The notes beneath the pieces are model-generated. The model searched no databases, was not told the DNA's origin, and saw nothing but the letters and a program-made list of their open reading frames with translations. From positions 62,001-126,000 of the forward strand of contig JBCCTQ010000006.1 in the NCBI GenBank assembly GCA_039198225.1: DNA of 64,000 bases. The letters run 5' to 3'. Position 1 is the first letter of the stretch, and each line of letters starts with the position of its first letter. This DNA is from JASJAR01 sp039198225. GTDB lineage: Bacteria; Pseudomonadota; Alphaproteobacteria; Rhodobacterales; Rhodobacteraceae. The position numbers were made by a program, and so were the translations under genes. Of the stretch, positions 58,201 to 64,000 are shown piece by piece.

Positions 58201-60603
58201 ATGGAGCTTCCCGCCGCGATCACCGGTTGGTTTGACCGGCGCGGTTGGACCATTCATCCCCATCAGCAAGCCATGCTCGACCGGTCAGGCGATCCGGCGC
58301 TCTTGCTGATCGCGCCCACCGGAGGCGGGAAGACCATGGCGGGGTTTCTTCCCACTTTGGCGGAGCTGGCCGACGAGCCCCGGCCCGGGCTCCATACGCT
58401 TTACGTATCGCCCCTGAAGGCGCTTGCGGCCGATATCAGGCGCAATCTCTCCTCGCCCATCGAAGAGGCGGGGCTGCCGATCCGGGTCGAGGACCGGACG
58501 GGCGACACGTCGCAAACCCAGAAGAAGCGCCAACGCGCGGACCCGCCGCATATTCTTCTGACAACACCCGAGAGCCTTGCCCTGCTTCTTTCCTATGAGG
58601 ACGCGCATCTGACTTTTGCCGGGCTCCAACGGGTGGTGGTGGACGAGATCCATGCATTGGCGGAATCAAAGCGGGGCGATCAACTCATGCTCGCCTTGGC
58701 GCGGCTTCAAAGCGTGGTGCCGGGGCTCCGGCGCGTTGGGCTGTCGGCGACGGTGGAAGATCCGGGCGCCATCGCCCAATTTCTCGCGCGCCATCCCGAC
58801 CCTTGCGAGATCCTTCACGCCGATCCTGGCCCCGAACCCGATATTGCCATGTTGCCCACGAAGGCCGCGCCTCCTTGGGGCGGCGGTGGCGGGGTCTATG
58901 CGATCCCTGAAGTGCTAGCGGAGGTGAAACGGCACAAGACGACGCTCATTTTTCACAACACGCGCGCCCAGGCGGAGATCTATTTTCATAATCTTTGGCT
59001 CCAGAATGACGAAAGCTTGCCCATCGGGATCCACCACGGGAGCCTCGCGCGGGAGCAGCGCGCCCGGGTCGAAGGGGCGATGGTGGCGGGCGAGTTGAAG
59101 GCGATCGTTTGCACGGGCTCGCTCGATCTTGGGATCGATTGGGGCGACGTGGATCTTGTGATCCAGGTGGGGGCGCCGAAAAACGTCAAACGGTTGGTCC
59201 AGCGGATCGGCCGGGCGAACCACCGCTATAATGCGCCGTCAAAGGCGCTCCTGGTGCCCGCGAACCGGTTTGAGATTGTCGAATGCGTGGCGGCCCTGGA
59301 GGCGGTTAAGGCGCGGAGCCTTGACGGCGATCCTCGGCCCCAAGGCCCTAAGGATGTGCTCTGCCAACATATCCTGATCGCGGCCTCAGCAGGCCCCGTG
59401 GAACCGGATGCGCTTTATGCCGAGATGACGTCCGCGGGGGCCTATGCGAGGCTCGAGCGCGCGGATTTCGACGCCTGCCTCGATATGGTGGCCACGGGCG
59501 GTTATGCGCTCCGGGCGTACGACCGCTGGCAGCGGTTGAAAGAGCAAGGCGATGGCACTTGGGCGCTCCGCGATCCGAGGGCCGCGCAGAAGATCCGGAT
59601 GAATATCGGGACGATCCAAGACACCGATACGCTAAAAGTGCGGCTTAAGAACCGCATGGGCGGCCGGCCTCTGGGCGAGGTAGAAGAGGCTTTCGCAGCA
59701 ACGTTGACCAAGGGAGACACGTTTCTCATCGGGGGGCAGGTGGTCCGCTACGAAGGGTTGCGCGAGATGACCGTGGAGGTGACCCGGAACGCTGACAAAC
59801 CGCCTAAGATCGCGACGTTTATGGGCACGAAGTTTGCCACGTCGACCCAGTTGACGGGACGGATCCTCGACATGTTCCGCGACCGCGATTGGGCGGGGTT
59901 GCCGGCCCATACGGCCTCTTGGCTCGATCTCCAGGCGCGGGTGTCGAAACTGCCCGTCCGCGACAGGCTGCTGATTGAGAGCTTTCCCGATATGGGGCGG
60001 GAATATACCTGCGTTTACGGTTTTGCGGGACGGAACGCGATGCAGACCCTCGGGCTTTTGGTGACCCAGAGGATGGACCGGATGGATCTGGCACCGATCG
60101 GTTTTGTCTCGACCGATTATGCGGTCCTCATCTGGTCGCTTGAACGGCTCAAAGACCCAGCGCCCCTTTTTGCCGAGGAGAACCTACGGGAGGATTTCGA
60201 GACCTGGCTGACCGGCAATGCGGTGATGAAACGGACCTTCAAGGCGGTGGCCAACGTGGCCGGCATGCTCGACCGGCGGACGATGGGGCAGACGAAGTCC
60301 GGTCGTCAGGCAACGTTTTCGTCCGACATTCTTTACGACACGCTTTTGAAATACGACCCCGATCATCTTTTGATGAAAATCACCCGGGAAGAGGCGCTGA
60401 GGGGTCTTGTTGATTTTGGTCGGATCGAAGAAATGCTCGACCGGACGAAGGGCCGGGTGGATCACATGGTGCTCGACCGGGTGACACCTTTGTCTGCGCC
60501 GCTTTTCCTTGAACCGGGCCGGGTGCCGGTCCAAGGCGGTGCGGCCGAAAGGATCCTGGCCGAAGAGACCGCGCGGCTTTTGGCGGAAGCTGGGCTTTCT
60601 TGA
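58201..60603 (+). CDS. Ligase-associated DEXH-box helicase (Lhr family)
   Basis: 800-residue superfamily-2 helicase of the type linked to ATP-dependent DNA ligase. Motif I PTGGGKT (about 38-44), motif II VVDEIHALAESKRGDQ (about 142-157), motif III LSATVED, motif V/VI VQRIGRANHRYNAPS (about 334-348); the long C-terminal Lhr core follows with RDRLLIESFPDMGREYTCVY. It probably unwinds DNA during repair together with the downstream phosphoesterase and a ligase. The ligase gene itself is not adjacent. Confidence 0.93.
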   Translation: MELPAAITGWFDRRGWTIHPHQQAMLDRSGDPALLLIAPTGGGKTMAGFLPTLAELADEPRPGLHTLYVSPLKALAADIRRNLSSPIEEAGLPIRVEDRTGDTSQTQKKRQRADPPHILLTTPESLALLLSYEDAHLTFAGLQRVVVDEIHALAESKRGDQLMLALARLQSVVPGLRRVGLSATVEDPGAIAQFLARHPDPCEILHADPGPEPDIAMLPTKAAPPWGGGGGVYAIPEVLAEVKRHKTTLIFHNTRAQAEIYFHNLWLQNDESLPIGIHHGSLAREQRARVEGAMVAGELKAIVCTGSLDLGIDWGDVDLVIQVGAPKNVKRLVQRIGRANHRYNAPSKALLVPANRFEIVECVAALEAVKARSLDGDPRPQGPKDVLCQHILIAASAGPVEPDALYAEMTSAGAYARLERADFDACLDMVATGGYALRAYDRWQRLKEQGDGTWALRDPRAAQKIRMNIGTIQDTDTLKVRLKNRMGGRPLGEVEEAFAATLTKGDTFLIGGQVVRYEGLREMTVEVTRNADKPPKIATFMGTKFATSTQLTGRILDMFRDRDWAGLPAHTASWLDLQARVSKLPVRDRLLIESFPDMGREYTCVYGFAGRNAMQTLGLLVTQRMDRMDLAPIGFVSTDYAVLIWSLERLKDPAPLFAEENLREDFETWLTGNAVMKRTFKAVANVAGMLDRRTMGQTKSGRQATFSSDILYDTLLKYDPDHLLMKITREEALRGLVDFGRIEEMLDRTKGRVDHMVLDRVTPLSAPLFLEPGRVPVQGGAAERILAEETARLLAEAGLS

Positions 60604-60634
60604 TTAGCGTGGCCATGGGTGGCGATGTGGGGAC

Positions 60635-60667
60635 GCCTCCGGCGGGAGTATTTCTCCCAGGATGAAG
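60635..60667 (+). repeat. Extragenic motif, copy 4
   Basis: GCCTCCGGCGGGAGTATTT followed by CTCCCAGGATGAAG, 31 bases after the Lhr stop. It has a small CCTCCGGCGGGAG hairpin in front of the GTATTT...GATGAAG core seen at the other copies; I recall such sequences from intergenic regions of Rhodobacterales. Confidence 0.5.
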
Positions 60668-60765
60668 GGCCGGTTTCCGAAGAGACAAAGACCGGCGCGG
60701 CGATGCGGCGCTCGGTCTCTCCCCAGGGCCTTGCATCCCGGCCAGGGCCGCGCCTAGAACGAAGA

Positions 60766-61434
60766 ATGAACATCTACCGGTTTGATTTCCAGGGTGCGGC
60801 CCTTGAGGCGCTGCCGTCAGGCGCGCTCCACTGGGCCGAAGCGGGGCTTTTGTGCGTCTCAGATCTTCATCTTTGCAAATCCGAGCGCATGGCGCGGCGG
60901 GGGGGCGAGCTTCTTCCGCCCTATGACACACGCGATACATTGGCCCGGCTTGACCAAGATATAGCCCAGACCGGTGCGAAGATTGTGGTCTGCCTCGGTG
61001 ACAGTTTCGACGATCCTTGGGCGGCGGCATCGCTCGATGAAGGCGATAGACTTTGGTTGGCCCGGCTCCAGGCCGGGCGGCGTTGGGTTTGGATCGAAGG
61101 CAACCACGATCCCGGAGCATTGGGGCTCGGGGGCGAATACCGGGCGAGCCTCTCTGAAGGTCCGCTCATTTTTCGCCATATCGCCTGCGAGCGCGGAGAT
61201 CCGGGCGAAGTGTCGGGGCATTACCACCCCAAAGCGCGGATTTCGGCGCGCGGAAAGACCATGACCCGGGCCTGCTTTCTCACCGATGGGGTGCGGCTCA
61301 TGCTGCCGGCCTACGGGACCTATACGGGCGGTCTTTCATGGACCGATCCGGCCCTTCGAAAACTTTTTGGGCCTGCGGCGCAGGCTTTCCTGACTGGTCC
61401 GAAAATCTATGCCGTCCCGGTGCCCGCGGGCTAG
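60766..61434 (+). CDS. Ligase-associated metallophosphoesterase
   Basis: 222-residue calcineurin-like phosphoesterase usually found with the Lhr helicase and DNA ligase. Metal-binding motifs: LCVSDLHLCKSER (about 29-41), VVCLGDSFDDPWA (about 72-84), WIEGNHDPG (about 107) and VSGHYHPKAR (about 146). ATG 60766 gives MNIYRFDFQG, the usual short start; a longer frame overlaps the extragenic repeat. It probably trims DNA ends. The pair (helicase, phosphoesterase) is complete, but ligase and exonuclease partners are not in the window. Confidence 0.92.
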   Translation: MNIYRFDFQGAALEALPSGALHWAEAGLLCVSDLHLCKSERMARRGGELLPPYDTRDTLARLDQDIAQTGAKIVVCLGDSFDDPWAAASLDEGDRLWLARLQAGRRWVWIEGNHDPGALGLGGEYRASLSEGPLIFRHIACERGDPGEVSGHYHPKARISARGKTMTRACFLTDGVRLMLPAYGTYTGGLSWTDPALRKLFGPAAQAFLTGPKIYAVPVPAG

Positions 61435-61499
61435 GTTGAGACCGGCGTTGCGGCGCCCGGCCGCTTCGCCTTAGGGTCGCGCGCAGATTGGGAGGGCCC

Positions 61500-62204
61500 A
61501 TGGGCGAGATCTGGGAGGGAGTGGCGGCGGCGATCGCCCTGGTGGCGAGCCTCGATCCAGCCCTTATTGAGATCACACTCCGGTCGCTCCAGGTCACGCT
61601 GAGCGCGGTCGCGGTCGCGGGGCTGATCGGGATCCCCCTCGGTGCGTTCCTCGCCGTGGCCCGGTTTCCCGGCCGGGGCGTTATCGTGGCCACGCTCACC
61701 GCGTTGATGGGATTGCCGCCGGTGGTGGTGGGGCTTTTGGTGTATCTCTTTTTGTCCCAGGCGGGCCCTTTCGGGGTGTTGAACCTCCTTTTCACGCCTT
61801 GGGCCATGGTGATTGCCCAGATCATCATCGTGACACCTTTGGTGGCGTCCATTTCACTTCAGGCGATTGCTGGGCTCTGGGAGGAATACCGGGATCTTCT
61901 TCGCTCCTTGGGCGCAACGTCGGGCCAGCGAATGAGAACGCTCATTTGGGACGGGCGCGGGGCGCTGGTAACGGCCATGCTCGCCGGGTTCGGCCGGGCC
62001 ATCGGTGAGGTCGGCGCGGTCATGATCGTCGGCGGCAATATCGACAACGCCACCCGGGTTTTGACCACGGCCATCGCGCTTGAGACGTCAAAAGGGAATT
62101 TTGCGCTAGCACTCGGCCTTGGGATCGTCCTTTTGGCCTTGGCGTTGTTGGTCAATCTCTTGAGCCACGGGGTCGGGCGCACGGAGGCGCGCGCGTTGCC
62201 GTGA
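61500..62204 (+). CDS. tupB: Tungstate ABC transporter permease
   Basis: 234-residue inner-membrane permease with about five or six helices. The EAA loop is LWEEYRDLLRSLGATSGQRM (about 125-144), typical of molybdate/tungstate-type permeases; GRAIGEVGAVMIVGGNI (about 166-182) is highly characteristic of TupB. ATG 61500 has GGGAGG upstream. It overlaps tupC by four bases. Confidence 0.93.
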   Translation: MGEIWEGVAAAIALVASLDPALIEITLRSLQVTLSAVAVAGLIGIPLGAFLAVARFPGRGVIVATLTALMGLPPVVVGLLVYLFLSQAGPFGVLNLLFTPWAMVIAQIIIVTPLVASISLQAIAGLWEEYRDLLRSLGATSGQRMRTLIWDGRGALVTAMLAGFGRAIGEVGAVMIVGGNIDNATRVLTTAIALETSKGNFALALGLGIVLLALALLVNLLSHGVGRTEARALP

Positions 62205-62890
62205 CCGGAACGATATCGCTTTCAGGGATTGAGGTGGTGCAAAACGGGGCGAGGGTATTGGGCCCGCTCGCGCTCGATCTGCCGGTGGACGGCATAACCG
62301 TGCTGTTGGGACCAAACGGGGCCGGGAAAACGACGCTTCTTCGGGTGATCCATGGGCTGGAGCGGGCGACAATAGGCACGCTCGATATGCCGGACCTGGC
62401 CCAGGGCTTTGTCTTTCAGAAGCCAGTGCTTCTGAGGCGGACGGCCTTGGCCAATGTGGCCTATCCCTTGCGTCTGCGAGGCGCGATGCCGGAGGCGGCC
62501 GCAAAGAAAGCCCAGGCCGCGCTCGACGAGGTGGGGCTGGGCGGAGCGGCGCGCCAGAGGGCGGCGTCCCTCTCGGGCGGAGAGCAACAACGCCTTGCCT
62601 TGGCCCGGGCATTGGTCACTCGGCCCGACCTGCTTTTGCTGGACGAGCCGACTGCGAGCCTCGACGGGCAGGCCACCGAAAGCATCGAAGGAAGCCTCGG
62701 TGCTGCCCGCGCGCGTGGGACGGGAATTTTGCTCGCAACCCATGACCTCGGGCAAGCGAGGCGGCTGGCCGACCGGGTGGTTTTTCTTCTCCATGGGAGG
62801 GCCCTGGAAACCGGGACGGCCGACGGGTTTTTTGGAGATCCGAGGAGTTCAGAGGCGCGCGCCTTTCTGGCAGGAAAGATTGTGCCGTGA
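62201..62890 (+). CDS. tupC: Tungstate ABC transporter ATP-binding protein
   Basis: 229-residue ABC ATPase: Walker A LGPNGAGKTTLLR (about 37-49), signature LSGGEQQRLALARAL (about 127-141), Walker B LLLLDEPTASLDGQ, and the His switch LLATHDLGQAR. It couples ATP hydrolysis to uptake through TupB. GTG start overlapping tupB, and its stop overlaps the tupA start (GTGA), showing translational coupling. Confidence 0.94.
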   Translation: MTGTISLSGIEVVQNGARVLGPLALDLPVDGITVLLGPNGAGKTTLLRVIHGLERATIGTLDMPDLAQGFVFQKPVLLRRTALANVAYPLRLRGAMPEAAAKKAQAALDEVGLGGAARQRAASLSGGEQQRLALARALVTRPDLLLLDEPTASLDGQATESIEGSLGAARARGTGILLATHDLGQARRLADRVVFLLHGRALETGTADGFFGDPRSSEARAFLAGKIVP

Positions 62891-63684
62891 GGATCCTCTG
62901 CTGCTTCCTTGTGTTTTTAGCCTCGGCCATGCCCGCCTTGGCCGACGGCGTGTTTCGCCTGGCGGTCACGACCTCCGTGCAGAATTCCGGCCTAGCCGAT
63001 CATCTTTTGCCCTTGGCCGAAGAGGCGCTCGATTTCGACATCCAGGCGATCGTGGTGGGAACAGGTCAAGCGCTCCGGCTCGGGGCAGCGGGCGATGTGG
63101 ATGCGGTCTTGGTCCATTCCGAAGCCGCCGAGCGGGACTTCGTGGCCGCCGGGTTCGGAAGCCACCGGAGAGAAATCATGTACAACGACTTTGTACTGCT
63201 CGGTCCGGCGGAGGATCCGGCCGGCATTGCCAAAGCGGGGTCTCCTCCGGAGGCCATGGCGGCCATCGCGGCGGCCGAGGCGCCCTTTGTGAGCCGGGGC
63301 GATGACAGTGGGACCCATCGCCGAGAGCTCGCGCTTTGGGCCGAAGCCGGTATCGCGCCGGAGGGCCGTTGGTACCGGGAGGGCGGTTCGGGGATGGGGG
63401 CGACGCTCAATATCGCAGCCGCGATGGGGGCTTACGTTTTAAGTGACCGGGCAAGTTGGCTCGCCTCTGGTAACCGGGCGTCTCTTGCGCTCCTCGTTGA
63501 AGATCCGGACGCTCTCTTCAATCAGTATTCCTTTATTCCCGTGACCCCGCCGCGCCGGGCCGGAGCGAAAGGGGCGGCGGGCCTCTTTGAGACCTGGCTG
63601 ACGGGGTCGGACACGCAGGCCCTGATCGGGGAATTTAGAATCGACGGCATGCCCCTCTTTCTTCCAAATGCCCGGCCGCAATAA
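62887..63684 (+). CDS. tupA: Tungstate-binding periplasmic protein
   Basis: 265-residue solute-binding protein that captures tungstate (or molybdate). GTG start, signal peptide RILCCFLVFLASAMPALADG, then the TupA signature RLAVTTSVQNSGLADHLLP (about 25-43), VGTGQALRLGAAGDVDAVLV, EIMYNDFVLLGPAEDP, APFVSRGDDSGTHRREL and GMGATLNIAAAMGAYVLSDR. These match TupA rather than ModA. In the window it is last in the operon, after permease and ATPase, unlike the more common binding-protein-first order. Confidence 0.93.
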   Translation: MRILCCFLVFLASAMPALADGVFRLAVTTSVQNSGLADHLLPLAEEALDFDIQAIVVGTGQALRLGAAGDVDAVLVHSEAAERDFVAAGFGSHRREIMYNDFVLLGPAEDPAGIAKAGSPPEAMAAIAAAEAPFVSRGDDSGTHRRELALWAEAGIAPEGRWYREGGSGMGATLNIAAAMGAYVLSDRASWLASGNRASLALLVEDPDALFNQYSFIPVTPPRRAGAKGAAGLFETWLTGSDTQALIGEFRIDGMPLFLPNARPQ

Positions 63685-64000
63685 ACGCTTGTTGGGGTCT
63701 CGACGCCCTTTCTTGACCGAGAAACGCTCTGTTTCCGATCTGGAAATCGGGAAAAGAAGGCGCTTCAGCCACATTCGGAGGTCTAGTTTTGGAGCCGATT
63801 GGCTGGGAAGCCCGGAACAATCAAAAGCCGAATTTTGGAGAAATCAGAATTTTTCGGATCCAAAGCGAACAATTGTCATGGCGATGGAAATAATGCCGTC
63901 AGTCAAAAAATTAGCAATCGGGCAGGCCTCCTTGTTCTGGTCACGATCTCCCTTTACTCGCCCCAAAGCCGCCAAAGGTCCTTGAAAATATAGGGTATCG
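63685..64000. other. No recognisable gene at the right end
   Basis: The last 316 bases are lower in GC than the surrounding genes. Open frames of 64 and 105 codons exist, but their translations are not like any protein I know and have no ribosome site; they may be non-coding or the start of something beyond the window. Confidence 0.45.

Noticed and set aside
63799..63993. 64-codon frame at the right end
   Set aside because: No recognisable similarity, no ribosome site, low-complexity composition.
1..64000. tRNA genes, rRNA, CRISPR arrays, insertion sequences, prophage
   Set aside because: None recognised by eye on either strand; no tRNA T-arm with a matching acceptor stem, no regular spaced repeats, no transposase or integrase.

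Overview
The window is a dense, GC-rich alphaproteobacterial chromosome segment. Several gene orders are ones I associate with Rhodobacterales: tldD / coxB-ctaB-ctaG-coxC-surf1-thrC-M16 protease-GNAT, coaBC-dut-moeB, topA-dprA, and hemP-imelysin with di-heme-imelysin-DUF1513. An NADPH-type divinyl chlorophyllide 8-vinyl reductase (bciA) suggests a bacteriochlorophyll-making (phototrophic or aerobic anoxygenic phototrophic) lineage. No tRNA, rRNA, CRISPR array, prophage or insertion sequence was recognised. Gene assignments rest on reading the protein sequences; no database search was run.

Layout. 0-2.7 kb, minus strand: end of a Flp/Tad pilus locus (two small pilins, cpaB, 5' part of cpaC). 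3-9 kb: a lytic transglycosylase; a three-gene minus operon resembling decaprenyl-phosphoribose epimerisation (membrane protein, DprE1-like oxidase, DprE2-like reductase); scoAB CoA-transferase with a small GNAT. 8.7-9.1 kb: an SOS promoter attached to the last part of an otherwise missing dnaE2. 9.2-14.6 kb: YrdC-domain protein, aquaporin, topA, dprA. 14.6-14.9 kb: an intergenic region with two perfect DnaA boxes. 14.9-23.9 kb: tldD and the cytochrome aa3 oxidase assembly operon running into thrC, an M16 protease and a GNAT. 23.9-30.4 kb: bciA, a GlcD-like oxidase, an MBL-fold protein, a TerB-like protein, PCuAC and SCO1 copper chaperones, a 2-hydroxyacid dehydrogenase. 30.5-36.5 kb: SH3 protein, coaBC-dut-moeB, rpoH behind a candidate RpoE-type promoter, comM. 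36.6-44.6 kb: an iron region (di-heme/imelysin/DUF1513 operon, dps, hemP-imelysin). 44.6-51.7 kb: DUF1289, a cytochrome b561-YceI-YceI fusion, an SDR, a fatty-acid desaturase, a DUF2927 lipoprotein with a 54-residue membrane protein, and a domain-shuffled photolyase-like flavoprotein behind an ArsR/SRPBCC pair. 52-57 kb: clpP, clpX, RidA, purF-DUF2199. 57-63.7 kb: an SDR, ligase-associated Lhr helicase and phosphoesterase, and a tupBCA tungstate transporter. The last ~300 bases hold nothing recognisable.

How the genes work together. The clearest themes are respiration and copper (oxidase subunits plus CtaB, CtaG, SURF1, PCuAC, SCO1), iron (two operons sharing a promoter motif, and dps behind an Irr-like box with a terminator-like hairpin in its leader), and stress or light response (rpoH, the photolyase-like protein, Clp protease, SOS remnant). 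No single wholly new multi-gene system stands out. The best leads are the dnaE2 deletion scar with a surviving SOS promoter, the split iron locus with its shared motif and leader signals, the domain-permuted photolyase-like protein, the DprE1/DprE2-like operon, the DnaA-box region, and a short motif repeated downstream of four genes.
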